DNA of 64,000 bases from Lachnospiraceae bacterium (GCA_017527205.1 JAFXQK010000027.1:1-64000), one strand, 5' to 3'; counted from the stretch's first letter, positions 31,132 to 40,620 are shown. Translations and numbers: made by a program. Notes: generated by a model not told the origin, from the letters alone.

Positions 31132-31269
31132 CCTAAATGGAGAGCTTCATGATTCCTAAATGGAGAGGTTCATGATTCCTAAATGGAGAGTTTCATGATT
31201 CCTAAATGGAGAGTTTCATGATCCCTAAATGGAGAGTTTCATGATCCCTGAATGGAGAGTTTCATGATC
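31132..31269 (+). repeat. 23-bp tandem repeat, six copies
   Basis: Six head-to-tail 23-bp units of the form CCTAAATGGAGAGTTTCATG plus ATT/ATC start at 31132, 31155, 31178, 31201, 31224 and 31247; a seventh breaks off after ACTAAAT. Units differ at one or two positions. They are not palindromic and encode no plausible protein. Position directly after the rpoC terminator suggests slippage expansion; function unknown. Confidence 0.92.
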
Positions 31270-31402
31270 ACTAAATCGGGGCTTGTCGAGATGGCCTCAG
31301 CTATACAAATTGCGATTTGTAGGGTTCCTATCATTTGAATAGATCGCGATTTATCTAGAGCTTGCCACTTTGCTGCTCGGACACTCGGATTTTGTCAGAG
31401 AA

Positions 31403-31439
31403 TACCTCGCCGGAAGGGACGGAGCCCTCACGGGAGGTA
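31403..31439. repeat. TACCTC/GAGGTA hairpin element, single copy
   Basis: A 37-nt inverted repeat with arms TACCTC and GAGGTA and an inner complementary GC-rich part. Two copies of the same element, also 37 nt, lie 18 kb away at 49788 and 49850. A dispersed palindromic family. Confidence 0.65.
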
Positions 31440-31453
31440 AAGGGGCCCTTATA

Positions 31454-31685
31454 ACTGTCCCGTTTTCGAATTTGGCATTCGGACAGTGAAATTATTAGGA
31501 AATTTACTGTCCGCATTTGAATTTGGGTGCATAGACAGTGATTTGCAACTGGCTGTTTTTGATTATTGCCATTCAGACAGTGAATTTCAGTCATGACTAA
31601 CTGTCTTGATTGAATTTTTAGAAACGGGACAGTAAATTTTTGAAAAATATTACTGTCTAGATTGGAATTTTGCAAACGGGACAGT
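31454..31685. repeat. Array of ACTGTC/GACAGT hairpins, five units
   Basis: Left arms ACTGTC at 31454, 31506, 31600 and 31652 pair with GACAGT at 31482, 31534, 31628 and 31680; the unit at about 31552 has a degenerate left arm and GACAGT at 31576. Each hairpin is about 34 nt with an AT-rich loop; units recur every 46-52 bp. Arms are conserved while loops vary, as in palindromic repeat families. No coding role is plausible. Confidence 0.8.
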
Positions 31686-31702
31686 CTTTTCAAGGTACCC
31701 TC

Positions 31703-32050
31703 GACTGCCTGAAAGCCAAAAGTGAAATCCAGGCAAGCCAAAAAGCGTGGAAATGACTGCCTGATAGGAAAAAGAGGAGTCCAGGCAAGCCAAAAAGCGA
31801 GGGAACGCTTGCCTAATAGGAAAAAGGGGAGTCCAGGCAAGCCAAAAAGCGTGGAAATGACTGCCTGATAGGAAAAAGAGGAGTCCAGGCAAGCCAAAAA
31901 GCGAGGGAACGCTTGCCTGTGAAGCGAAAAGTGGAATCTAGGCAAGCAAGAAGAGCAAAAAATGCTTGCCTAAAATGTGAAAACGGAAGCTAAGCAAGCG
32001 GAGGTGGCGAAGATGCTTGCCTAGATAGTCGAAATGAGATCAGGGCAAGC
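31703..32050. repeat. 52-bp repeat array with GCTTGCCT/AGGCAAGC hairpins
   Basis: AGGCAAGC-containing units begin at 31729, 31781, 31833, 31885, 31938, 31990 and 32041, a spacing of 51-53 bp. Each unit can fold a hairpin of about 36 nt with arms CTTGCCT and AGGCAAG. Units 1 and 3 are identical over 52 bp, and units 2 and 4 are nearly identical, so a 104-bp higher-order duplication is present. Later units degrade. The period is not a multiple of 3, which argues against coding. Confidence 0.88.
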
Positions 32051-32161
32051 GAAAATAAAGAGTCAGTGGAGAAAACATGGGTCATTGTAATAAGACTGTG
32101 ACAACATAAGGTTTATTGCGGTGATGGAAGCAGTTGAAAAACAGAAATAAGGAGAAACAGG

Positions 32162-33004
32162 ATGAAGGTTTTTGTGACGGGAGTTAGGGGACAGCTTGGA
32201 TATGACGTGATGAGGGAACTCGAAAAAAGAGGTTTGGAAGGCTATGGCGTGGACATCGAGGAGATGGACATTACGGATGCAGAGAGCGTGGATCGCGTGA
32301 TCACGCAGGCAAATCCCGATGCGGTCATTCACTGTGCGGCGTACACGGCAGTAGATGCAGCGGAGGACAATGAGGCGATCTGTCGGAAGGTCAATGCTGA
32401 CGGCCCCAGAAATATTGCGAAGGTTTGTAAGAAGCTGGGAATCAAGATGATTCAGATCAGCACGGATTACGTGTTTGACGGTCAGGGAGAGAAGCCCTGG
32501 GAGCCTGAGGATCCCTGTGGACCGAAGACAGTATATGGACTTACAAAGCGCGAGGGCGAACTTGCCGTGATGGAGACGCTGGATGAGTACTTTATCGTCC
32601 GCATCGCGTGGGTGTTTGGCGTGAACGGCAAAAATTTCGTGAAGACCATGCTGCGTCTGGCTGAGACACATGATACCTTGACCGTTGTGAGCGATCAGTT
32701 TGGTTCACCGACCTATACCTATGATCTTGCAAGGCTTTTGGTGGACATGATCCAAACGGATAAGTATGGTATCTATCATGCGACGAACGAGGGCTTCTGC
32801 TCTTGGTATGAGTTCGCAAAGGCCATTTTTGAGAAGGCTGGAAAGAATGTCACCGTGAAGCCGGTGACGACTGCAGAGTATGGCGCGAAGGCATTTCGCC
32901 CTGCCAACAGCCGCATGAGTAAGGAAAAGCTGACGGAGAATGGGTTCGAGAGATTGCCTGCCTGGGAGGATGCTTTGGACAGATATTTAAAGGAAATCCT
33001 TTAA
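32162..33004 (+). CDS. rfbD: dTDP-4-dehydrorhamnose reductase
   Basis: A 280-residue extended short-chain dehydrogenase that makes dTDP-L-rhamnose from the 4-keto precursor. NADPH-binding M-K-V-F-V-T-G-V-R-G-Q-L-G at the start, H-C-A-A-Y-T-A-V-D-A-A-E, S-T-D-Y-V-F-D-G and the catalytic Y-G-L-T-K-R-E-G-E (Y-x3-K) are all RmlD features. AAGGAGAAACAGG ribosome site. It stands alone between the repeat block and the rpsL promoter, without other rml genes here. With glf it points to rhamnose- and galactofuranose-containing surface glycans. Confidence 0.93.
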   Translation: MKVFVTGVRGQLGYDVMRELEKRGLEGYGVDIEEMDITDAESVDRVITQANPDAVIHCAAYTAVDAAEDNEAICRKVNADGPRNIAKVCKKLGIKMIQISTDYVFDGQGEKPWEPEDPCGPKTVYGLTKREGELAVMETLDEYFIVRIAWVFGVNGKNFVKTMLRLAETHDTLTVVSDQFGSPTYTYDLARLLVDMIQTDKYGIYHATNEGFCSWYEFAKAIFEKAGKNVTVKPVTTAEYGAKAFRPANSRMSKEKLTENGFERLPAWEDALDRYLKEIL

Positions 33005-33063
33005 AATCAGTAGTTTTGTAGTATAATTTTGGCAAAATTCCCGCAAAATAAGGAAAAATCCCA

Positions 33064-33092
33064 TTGACAACGTATTTTGAAACATTTATACT
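33064..33092 (+). promoter_or_regulatory. Promoter of rpsL-rpsG-fusA
   Basis: Perfect TTGACA, 17-bp spacer, TATACT. The leader of about 90 nt contains short hairpins (AAAGGAACCTTT). Confidence 0.85.
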
Positions 33093-33186
33093 ATTTGAGT
33101 GTGCCCCCAAAGGAACCTTTTTGATAGGAGAGGTTTTGTTGGGGTTACAAACATACAAATCATAAAAAAGAAAGAGGTGAAACAGA

Positions 33187-33609
33187 ATGCCAACATTTAA
33201 CCAGTTAGTTAGAAAGGGACGCCAGACTTCCGTAAAGAAGTCCACCGCACCTGCGCTGCAGAAGGGCTACAACTCCCTGCACAAGAAGGCAACGGATATC
33301 TCCGCTCCTCAGAAGCGTGGCGTATGTACCGCAGTGAAGACGGCTACCCCTAAGAAGCCTAACTCTGCTCTGAGAAAGATCGCCAGAGTTCGTCTTTCTA
33401 ACGGAATTGAAGTGACCAGCTATATCCCCGGTGAAGGCCACAACCTTCAGGAGCATAGCGTGGTTCTGATCCGTGGCGGTAGAGTAAAGGACCTGCCCGG
33501 TACCAGATATCACATCATCCGTGGTACTTTGGATACCGCAGGCGTTGCAAACCGCAAGCAGGCTCGTTCCAAGTACGGCGCTAAGAGACCCAAGGCTGCT
33601 AAGAAGTAA
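33187..33609 (+). CDS. rpsL: 30S ribosomal protein S12
   Basis: A 140-residue protein with [11 protein letters not shown] at the start, [11 protein letters not shown] and [13 protein letters not shown]. Both streptomycin-determining lysine positions are the sensitive-type residues. First gene of the str operon; ribosome site AAAGAGGTGAAAC. Confidence 0.97.
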   Translation: MPTFNQLVRKGRQTSVKKSTAPALQKGYNSLHKKATDISAPQKRGVCTAVKTATPKKPNSALRKIARVRLSNGIEVTSYIPGEGHNLQEHSVVLIRGGRVKDLPGTRYHIIRGTLDTAGVANRKQARSKYGAKRPKAAKK

Positions 33610-33755
33610 GTCAGGCAGTTAACGTGACTTACAAATGGGAGCGTCACGTACGCTCCGGGACCACAAAAACGGAACTAAGAAAAGTGTTGGAATTCTGTAA
33701 TACAGATATACCGCACGAACACTTGGGGAAACACATGTGAGTACCGTTGAATTAA

Positions 33756-34259
<504 letters not shown>

Positions 34260-34286
34260 TTTTACTAGGACGATAGGAGGAAATCA

Positions 34287-36446
34287 ATGGCTGGAAGAGA
34301 ATATCCATTAGAGAGAACCAGAAATATTGGTATCATGGCTCATATCGATGCTGGTAAGACGACGACTACCGAGCGTATTTTGTACTACACCGGTATTAAC
34401 TACAAGATTGGTGATACGCACGAAGGTACCGCAACCATGGACTGGATGGAGCAGGAGAAGGAGAGAGGTATTACCATCACCTCCGCTGCAACCACCTGTC
34501 ACTGGACTCTTGAGAAAGAGACCAAGCCCATGGAGGGTGCTTTAGAGCATCGTATCAACATCATTGATACCCCTGGTCACGTAGACTTTACCGTAGAGGT
34601 TGAGCGTTCCCTGAGAGTATTGGACGGCGCCGTTGGCGTGTTCTGTGCAAAGGGTGGCGTTGAGCCCCAGTCCGAGAACGTATGGCGTCAGGCTGACACC
34701 TACAACGTTCCTCGTATGGCATTCATCAACAAGATGGACATCCTGGGTGCAAACTTCTATGCCTGCGTTGAGCAGATCAAGAACAGACTTGGAAAGAACG
34801 CCATCGTTCTGCAGCTTCCCATCGGTAAGGAAGATGAATTCAAGGGAATCATCGACCTGTTCGAGATGAAGGCCTACATCTACAACGACGAGAAGGGTGA
34901 GGACATCACCGTTACCGACGATCTGGGTGACATGGCTGACGAGGCAGAGCTGTATCATCAGGAGCTCATTGAGAAGGTTTGTGAGCTGGATGACGATCTG
35001 ACCATGATGTACCTTGAGGGCGAAGAGCCCAGCGTTGAGCAGCTGAAAGCCGCTCTGAGAAAGGGTACCTGTGAGTGTACGGCAGTTCCCGTATGCTGTG
35101 GTACCGCATATAGAAACAAGGGTGTTCAGAAGCTCCTTGATGCAATCATCGAGTATATGCCTTCACCTCTTGACATCCCTCCCATCAAGGGCGTTGACAA
35201 GGATGGCAATGAGACCGTAAGACATTCCTCCGATGAGGAGCCTTTCGCAGCATTGGCATTCAAGATCATGAGCGATCCCTTTGTTGGTAAGCTTGCTTAC
35301 TTCCGTGTATATTCCGGAACCATCAACAGTGGTTCTTATGTTTATAACTCCAGCAAGGACAAGAAGGAGCGCGTAGGCCGTCTCTTGCAGATGCATGCGA
35401 ACAAGCGTGCAGAGCTGGATAAGGTTTACTCTGGAGATATCGCAGCAGCAGTTGGATTTAAGTTCACCACGACTGGTGACACCATCTGTGACGAGCAGCA
35501 TCCCGTAATCCTTGAGTCCATGGAGTTCCCTGAACCCGTTATCGAGCTTGCAATCGAGCCTAAGACCAAGGCTGGTCAGGGCAAGATGGGCGAGGCACTC
35601 GCAAAGCTGGCTGAGGAAGATCCTACCTTCCGTGCTCATACAAACGTTGAGACTGGTCAGACCATCATCGCTGGTATGGGTGAGCTCCATCTGGAGATCA
35701 TCGTTGACCGTCTGCTTCGTGAGTTCAAGGTAGAAGCTAACGTTGGTGCTCCTCAGGTTGCTTACAAGGAAGCATTTACGAAGGCAGTTGAAGTAGATTC
35801 CAAGTATGCTAAGCAGTCTGGTGGTCGTGGTCAGTACGGTCATTGTAAGGTGAAATTCGAGCCCATGGAAGCTAACTGCACCAAGTTCGAGTTTGATCCT
35901 AAGGCTAACATCCTGATCAACGATCCTCCTACACTCCTGTTTGAGTCCACCGTTGTCGGCGGTGCCATTCCTAAGGAATACATCCCCGCTGTCGGTGAAG
36001 GTATTCAGGAGGCTGCACAGGCAGGTATCCTTGGCGGATTCCCCGTATTGGGCGTACACGCAAACGTATACGATGGCTCCTATCATGAGGTCGACTCCTC
36101 CGAAATGGCATTCCACATCGCTGGTTCCATGGCATTTAAGGAGGCAATGCAGAAGGCAGCGCCTGTTCTGCTTGAGCCCATCATGAAGGTTGAGGTTACC
36201 ATGCCCGAGGAGTACATGGGCGACGTTATCGGCGACCTGAACTCCCGTCGTGGCCGCGTGGAAGGTATGGATGACATCGGCGGCGGCAAGATGGTACGTG
36301 CATTCGTTCCCCTTGCTGAGATGTTCGGTTACTCCACCGACCTTCGTTCCAAGACCCAGGGTCGTGGAAACTACTCCATGTTCTTTGAAAAGTACGAGCC
36401 CGTTCCTAAGAATGTTCAGGAGAAGGTTCTTGCTGCAAAGAAGTAA
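34287..36446 (+). CDS. fusA: Elongation factor G
   Basis: A 719-residue translocation GTPase. G1 AHIDAGKT at about 18-25, D-T-P-G-H-V-D and N-K-M-D are present, as is the domain IV loop S-G-G-R-G-Q-Y-G-H. It is about 25 residues longer than most EF-G proteins. Extra residues are visible in the G domain before [10 protein letters not shown] (insert [10 protein letters not shown]) and in domain IV ([12 protein letters not shown]). Ribosome site GATAGGAGG. Codon use is strongly biased, as expected for a highly expressed gene. Confidence 0.96.
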   Translation: MAGREYPLERTRNIGIMAHIDAGKTTTTERILYYTGINYKIGDTHEGTATMDWMEQEKERGITITSAATTCHWTLEKETKPMEGALEHRINIIDTPGHVDFTVEVERSLRVLDGAVGVFCAKGGVEPQSENVWRQADTYNVPRMAFINKMDILGANFYACVEQIKNRLGKNAIVLQLPIGKEDEFKGIIDLFEMKAYIYNDEKGEDITVTDDLGDMADEAELYHQELIEKVCELDDDLTMMYLEGEEPSVEQLKAALRKGTCECTAVPVCCGTAYRNKGVQKLLDAIIEYMPSPLDIPPIKGVDKDGNETVRHSSDEEPFAALAFKIMSDPFVGKLAYFRVYSGTINSGSYVYNSSKDKKERVGRLLQMHANKRAELDKVYSGDIAAAVGFKFTTTGDTICDEQHPVILESMEFPEPVIELAIEPKTKAGQGKMGEALAKLAEEDPTFRAHTNVETGQTIIAGMGELHLEIIVDRLLREFKVEANVGAPQVAYKEAFTKAVEVDSKYAKQSGGRGQYGHCKVKFEPMEANCTKFEFDPKANILINDPPTLLFESTVVGGAIPKEYIPAVGEGIQEAAQAGILGGFPVLGVHANVYDGSYHEVDSSEMAFHIAGSMAFKEAMQKAAPVLLEPIMKVEVTMPEEYMGDVIGDLNSRRGRVEGMDDIGGGKMVRAFVPLAEMFGYSTDLRSKTQGRGNYSMFFEKYEPVPKNVQEKVLAAKK

Positions 36447-36457
36447 TTTAAGAATGA

Positions 36458-36483
36458 TTCCAGGCGGCAAATGCCGTCTGGAA
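36458..36483 (+). terminator. Hairpin after fusA
   Basis: TTCCAG-x-CGGC pairs with GCCG-x-CTGGAA around AAAT. No T-run follows, so it may act as an RNA-stabilising hairpin or partial terminator between fusA and tuf. Confidence 0.45.
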
Positions 36484-36514
36484 ATAAGAAATCATCATAT
36501 TTCCAAAATTTAAC

Positions 36515-36543
36515 TTGAAAAAATGTCCAAGATTTAATATAAT
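36515..36543 (+). promoter_or_regulatory. Promoter of tuf
   Basis: TTGAAA, 17-bp spacer, TATAAT, about 90 nt before tuf. Confidence 0.8.
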
Positions 36544-36567
36544 TAAAGACAGCCGAGTTAAATCACG

Positions 36568-36592
36568 CCGAAGTGCGGGATAACCACTTCGG
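36568..36592 (+). other. Hairpin in the tuf leader
   Basis: Perfect 8-bp stem CCGAAGTG and CACTTCGG with a 9-nt loop, in the untranslated leader and not followed by T. It may stabilise the message. Confidence 0.6.
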
Positions 36593-36630
36593 TGAGTAAA
36601 AAACAGATTTGTTATAGGAGGATTCAAGTA

Positions 36631-37818
36631 ATGGCAAAAGCTAAATTTGAAAGAACCAAGGCCCATTGTAACATTGGTACCATCGGCCACGTTGACCATG
36701 GTAAAACCACTCTGACCGCTGCTATCACCAAGGTGCTTGCAGAGAGAGTTCCCGGAAACGAGAAGGTTGACTTCGAAAACATCGATAAGGCTCCCGAAGA
36801 GAGAGCTCGTGGTATAACAATCTCCACCGCACACGTTGAGTATCAGACCGAGAAGAGACACTATGCTCACGTTGACTGCCCTGGCCATGCTGACTACGTA
36901 AAGAACATGATCACTGGTGCAGCTCAGATGGACGGCGCTATCCTCGTTGTAGCAGCTACCGATGGCGTTATGGCACAGACCAAGGAGCACATCCTTCTGT
37001 CCCGTCAGGTAGGCGTACCTTACATCGTAGTATTCATGAACAAGTGTGACATGGTTGACGATGAGGAACTGCTTGACCTGGTTGAGATGGAGATCACCGA
37101 GCAGCTTGAGGAGTATGACTTCACCGGATGCCCTATCATCAGAGGTTCCGCACTGAAGGCTCTGGAAGATCCCATGGGCGAGTGGGGCGACAAGATTATG
37201 GAGCTTATGGACACCGTTGATTCCTATATTCCTGATCCTCAGCGTGATACCGACAAGCCTTTCCTTATGCCTGTCGAGGACGTATTCACCATTACCGGTC
37301 GTGGTACCGTTGCTACCGGCCGTGTAGAGCGTGGTACCCTTCATCTTAATGATGAAGTTGAAATCGTTGGCATCAAGGAAGAGACCAAGAAGACCGTTGT
37401 TACCGGTATCGAGATGTTCCGTAAGATGCTGGATGAGGCAATGGCTGGTGATAACATCGGCGCACTGCTTCGTGGCGTTCAGAGAACTGAGATCGAGCGT
37501 GGCCAGGTATTGGCTAAGCCCGGCAGCGTAACCTGCCACAAGAAGTTCACCGCTCAGGTTTACGTACTGACCAAGGACGAGGGTGGCCGTCATACTCCTT
37601 TCTTCAACAACTATCGTCCTCAGTTCTACTTCAGAACCACCGACGTTACCGGCGTTTGCAACCTTCCTGCTGGTACCGAGATGTGCATGCCTGGCGATAA
37701 TGTTGAGATGACCATCGAGCTGATCCATCCCATCGCTATGGAGCAGGGTCTTACCTTCGCTATCCGTGAGGGTGGCCGTACCGTTGGTTCTGGACGTGTT
37801 GCTACTATCATCGAGTAA
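36631..37818 (+). CDS. tuf: Elongation factor Tu
   Basis: A 395-residue GTPase delivering aminoacyl-t[11 protein letters not shown] at 19-26, [10 protein letters not shown] and N-K-C-D are the G motifs; the C-terminus [15 protein letters not shown] is canonical. The start at 36631 has AGGAGG upstream; the longer frame from 36592 overlaps the leader hairpin. The last 55 bp of this gene recur at 42991-43045, next to the second nuclease locus. Confidence 0.97.
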   Translation: MAKAKFERTKAHCNIGTIGHVDHGKTTLTAAITKVLAERVPGNEKVDFENIDKAPEERARGITISTAHVEYQTEKRHYAHVDCPGHADYVKNMITGAAQMDGAILVVAATDGVMAQTKEHILLSRQVGVPYIVVFMNKCDMVDDEELLDLVEMEITEQLEEYDFTGCPIIRGSALKALEDPMGEWGDKIMELMDTVDSYIPDPQRDTDKPFLMPVEDVFTITGRGTVATGRVERGTLHLNDEVEIVGIKEETKKTVVTGIEMFRKMLDEAMAGDNIGALLRGVQRTEIERGQVLAKPGSVTCHKKFTAQVYVLTKDEGGRHTPFFNNYRPQFYFRTTDVTGVCNLPAGTEMCMPGDNVEMTIELIHPIAMEQGLTFAIREGGRTVGSGRVATIIE

Positions 37819-37845
37819 TTGAGTTTGACTATTTAGCTATTTCTA

Positions 37846-37878
37846 ATGGGGTTCTTCTTATGAAGAACCCCATTTTTC
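37846..37878 (+). terminator. Terminator of tuf
   Basis: 12-bp perfect stem ATGGGGTTCTTC and GAAGAACCCCAT (37862-37873) followed by five T. Confidence 0.9.
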
Positions 37879-37959
37879 AACAATCAATTCTGAAACAATC
37901 GTTTCATATTCCCATTTTAAGATCAAAATCAACACATAGGGTCTTTGTGCTACAATAAT

Positions 37960-38455
37960 GTTGCCTTTTTAGAGAATCATAGTTATAAAGACAACATAAA
38001 AATCAAGTATTGCTTGTCATGTTGCATTTTTGGTCGCATCGACGGAAGAAAAGCAACATATAAGCAAAGACAAAGGATTTATGTTGCTTTTTTGGTCGCA
38101 TCGACGGAAGAAAAGCAACATATAAGCAAAGACAAAGGATTCATGTTGCTTTTTGGCCGCCGTAACGGAAAAAAAGCAACATATAAGCAAAGACAAAGAA
38201 TTCATGTTGCTTTTTTGCAGCATTGACGGAAGAAAAGCAACATATAAGCAAAGACAAAGATTTCATGTTGCTTTTTTGCCGCATTGACGGAAGAAAAGCA
38301 ACATATAAGCAAAGACAAAGGATTCATGTTGCTTTCTTGGCCGCATCGACGGAAGAAAAGCAACATATAAGCAAAGACAAAGGATTCATGTTGCTTTTTG
38401 GTCGCATCGACGGAAGATAAGCAACATAGAGAATTTGAGTGGAAAGATTTGTTGC
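37960..38455. repeat. Nuclease-linked array 1: eight GTTGCTTTT/AAAAGCAAC hairpins plus a half-site
   Basis: Left arms GTTGC start at 37960 (degenerate), 38021, 38083, 38145, 38206, 38267, 38328 and 38390, a spacing of 61-62 bp. Each pairs with GCAAC about 32 nt downstream, giving a hairpin of about 37 nt; arms extend to 9 bp in most units. The linker between hairpins (ATAAGCAAAGACAAAG core) is nearly invariant in units 2-7. A last unpaired left arm GTTGC at 38451 keeps the phase and lies 33 nt before the nuclease start codon. Arms are flanked by AT so that each reads ATGTTGC...GCAACAT. Confidence 0.93.
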
Positions 38456-38483
38456 ATAAAGATTTCAAAGGGGGTATAAATTC

Positions 38484-39254
38484 ATGAATAAAGCAATATG
38501 CAGTGAGTTACAAAAGCTCGAGAGTATCAAAAGATCCCTTTCGACTTCACAAAACAAATCTTCAGAGATGCTATATTGCAGGAAAATTAGGGGAGGCTAT
38601 CAATATTACATAGGAAAGGAATATGTGAGTAAGAAAAAGAATGAAAATAAAATCCAAATGCTTGCAAGACAAGAATACCATGAGAAGCTGAATCCGCTTC
38701 TAGAGAAAGCAATCAGACATCTGAAGGAAGCATTAAAATCTCTTGAATGTCTATATGAAATATATGAGAAAATGCATGAAGGCAAGCAAATCCTTTTTGA
38801 GCCGGATTTCGTTCCGATAGCCAAGAAAATCCAAGATTTCAACAATGTGACTTGCGAAGGTTTGCCATTTTCTGAAACCGATAAAACGGAATACTTTACG
38901 CACCGGGGTGAGCGTGTGCGGTCCAAGTCGGAGAAAATCATCGCGGACGAGCTGGAAAGGCATGGCATCCCCTATCATTACGAAATGACCTTACAGCTTC
39001 GCGTGGATGGCCAAATGAAGGAGTTTCATCCGGATTTTACGGCCATGAACATAACGACGGGGGAAATAAAATACATTGAACACCTTGGCATGATGGACAA
39101 TCCGAATTACTATGGGAATGCCCTCGCAAAACTCGATGCCTACGAACGAAACGGATTACTCATTGGCAGAGACGTTTTGCTGCTTCATGAAAGTGCTTAT
39201 CGCCCGCTAAATACAAGGATCATATCGGATTATATCAGTGAATTCCTCACGTAA
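38484..39254 (+). CDS. PD-(D/E)XK-like nuclease, hairpin-array-linked copy 1
   Basis: A 256-residue protein. Residues 1-100 are basic and helical, likely coiled coil (KKKNENKIQMLARQEYHEKL, then EKAIRHLKEALKSLE). The C-terminal half matches a restriction-endonuclease-like fold: V-R-S-K-S-E-K-I-I-A-D-E-L at 145-157 (E150), F-H-P-D-F-T at 181-186 (D184) and I-K-Y-I-E-H-L-G-M-M-D at 195-205 (E199). A similar E-H-x-G-M-M-D pattern occurs in uncharacterised Lachnospiraceae proteins, to my recollection. A GGGGG ribosome site precedes the ATG. The paralogue at 43659-44429 is the same length, colinear and gap-free, and both lie behind hairpin arrays. DNA or RNA cleavage is inferred from the motifs. 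Confidence 0.75.
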   Translation: MNKAICSELQKLESIKRSLSTSQNKSSEMLYCRKIRGGYQYYIGKEYVSKKKNENKIQMLARQEYHEKLNPLLEKAIRHLKEALKSLECLYEIYEKMHEGKQILFEPDFVPIAKKIQDFNNVTCEGLPFSETDKTEYFTHRGERVRSKSEKIIADELERHGIPYHYEMTLQLRVDGQMKEFHPDFTAMNITTGEIKYIEHLGMMDNPNYYGNALAKLDAYERNGLLIGRDVLLLHESAYRPLNTRIISDYISEFLT

Positions 39255-39394
39255 AGAGATCTAATTCGTGAAGAATCCTAATCCGCTGGAGGTCTACGGC
39301 GCTGAATCATTAACGCGAGTGCTGCGTTCATTTGCATTTTGGAAATTTATAATTATGCATTGCTTCGGAATTTCTAGTATAATTAAATTCACGG

Positions 39395-39425
39395 TTGACT
39401 CTAAACCTAGATTTAGGTTTATAAC
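39395..39425 (+). promoter_or_regulatory. MerR-type promoter with operator in a 19-bp spacer
   Basis: TTGACT (39395-39400) and TATAAC (39420-39425) are separated by exactly 19 bp, the over-long spacing typical of MerR-activated promoters. The spacer contains the dyad TAAACCTA/TAGGTTTA (39402-39421). It lies 44 nt before the MerR-type gene, so autoregulation is likely. Confidence 0.8.
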
Positions 39426-39468
39426 ATGTTCATAAGGTACCTTATTGAAGCACAAGGGAGTTGAGATC

Positions 39469-40569
39469 ATGAGAATTGGAGATTTTGCCAAAGCTTGCAA
39501 GACGAATGTTTCCGTACTGCGACATTACAACAAGATTGGGTTGCTAAAGCCGATCTATGTCGATCGGTTTACGGAATATCGTTATTACGATCAGCAGCAG
39601 ATCGAGGTGTTCAAGCGGATATCAGAGCTGAAATCCGTTGGATTTACGCTTGCCCAGATCCGGGCAATGCTATATTCGAATACGGAAAAGGATACGGAAG
39701 CCATGTTCGCGGCAAGAAAGGCTGAGATGGAAAAAAATCTTCATGATCTCGAGAAACTAAAAGAGGGAATAAGTGGAGGTATGATCATGAAGCAAGAGCT
39801 TAAGCCATTAATCGAGAATATTGACGTTCCATTTGAAAATGATGAGCGTGTTATTGGAAAATGGTTGGTTTTGGGAGAAGGAGATGGGAAGGATGGGAAG
39901 ACAAGCATCATCGGGGATGTGCAAAAGCATCTTTACTTCTTGCCGGGCGGCGAGTTTTATTGGTGTTTTGGCTGGACCAAGGGGAAGATGATCTTCGATA
40001 ATGGTCAGAGCAAATTTCTTTGCGATTATCGGATTGAGGAACGCGGTGACGACCTGTATATGATCATGGATTATAAGACGCAGGAATTCCGGGAGACTGG
40101 TCGGACGACGGCCATCGCCCTGCGTAAGCTGGATGACATTGCTTATACCAGGGAACAGATTGCAAAAAAGGATGACATAGGCAAGGCATTTGTCCCAGAC
40201 GCAAAGGTGCTTGGAAAATGGAAGGCATTTTGCTATTTTGATCCGCAGTGGATTGAAAAGGAGGATTTCGTGCCTTATGAGAACCCGCCGAAAGGTGCCT
40301 GGAATTACATGGAAAATCCATATTTCAAGGAGATCGAATTCATGGAGGGCGGGCATGTTACGGCTGTTTACGGCGACAAAGTCATTACTGGAGATGAAAA
40401 GCATGTATGGACAAAAGGCTACTGGCTCCGCAAATGGAACAGCAATGCCTGCGCATATGAGATCAAAGAATTTGATGGAAAGGAGTATCTGATCATCGAG
40501 TGGAAGAGTGGCGATTATCGCTTTGGTGGCAGAAAGAGCAGCTACTATGTCATGACGCGTAAGGAATAA
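39469..40569 (+). CDS. MerR-family regulator with a duplicated lipocalin-like C-terminal domain
   Basis: A 366-residue regulator. Residues 1-70 form the MerR winged helix (MRIGDFAKACKTNVSVLRHY, then K-S-V-G-F-T-L-A-Q-I-R-A-M-L), followed by the dimerisation helix. The rest is two similar beta-rich modules starting VIGKWLVL (about 126) and VLGKWKAF (about 246), each with aromatic strands and a final Y-L-I-I-E-W or L-Y-M-I-M-D. These resemble lipocalin-like ligand-binding barrels, so a small-molecule sensor is likely. GGGAG lies before the ATG at 39469. Its own promoter has the 19-bp MerR spacer. No separate target gene is obvious next to it. Confidence 0.82.
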   Translation: MRIGDFAKACKTNVSVLRHYNKIGLLKPIYVDRFTEYRYYDQQQIEVFKRISELKSVGFTLAQIRAMLYSNTEKDTEAMFAARKAEMEKNLHDLEKLKEGISGGMIMKQELKPLIENIDVPFENDERVIGKWLVLGEGDGKDGKTSIIGDVQKHLYFLPGGEFYWCFGWTKGKMIFDNGQSKFLCDYRIEERGDDLYMIMDYKTQEFRETGRTTAIALRKLDDIAYTREQIAKKDDIGKAFVPDAKVLGKWKAFCYFDPQWIEKEDFVPYENPPKGAWNYMENPYFKEIEFMEGGHVTAVYGDKVITGDEKHVWTKGYWLRKWNSNACAYEIKEFDGKEYLIIEWKSGDYRFGGRKSSYYVMTRKE

Positions 40570-40620
40570 ACTTAGATGATTTCCGTTGAAAAAGAAGAGT
40601 ATTTGCACGGCATTCACCAG

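Noticed and set aside
31355..31945. 196-codon minus-strand frame through the repeat block
   Set aside because: It arises from hairpin repeats with a 52-bp period, which shifts frame at each copy; no ribosome site.
31703..32050. CRISPR array after rpoC
   Set aside because: Whole 52-bp units are repeated, so there are no distinct spacers; no cas genes.
35163..37728. Long minus-strand frames (435 and 426 codons) across fusA and tuf
   Set aside because: Both lie opposite highly expressed, codon-biased genes and have shadow-type composition.
37960..38455. CRISPR array
   Set aside because: The 61-62-bp units are conserved throughout including the linker, there are no unique spacers, the arms form a full palindrome and no cas genes are present.
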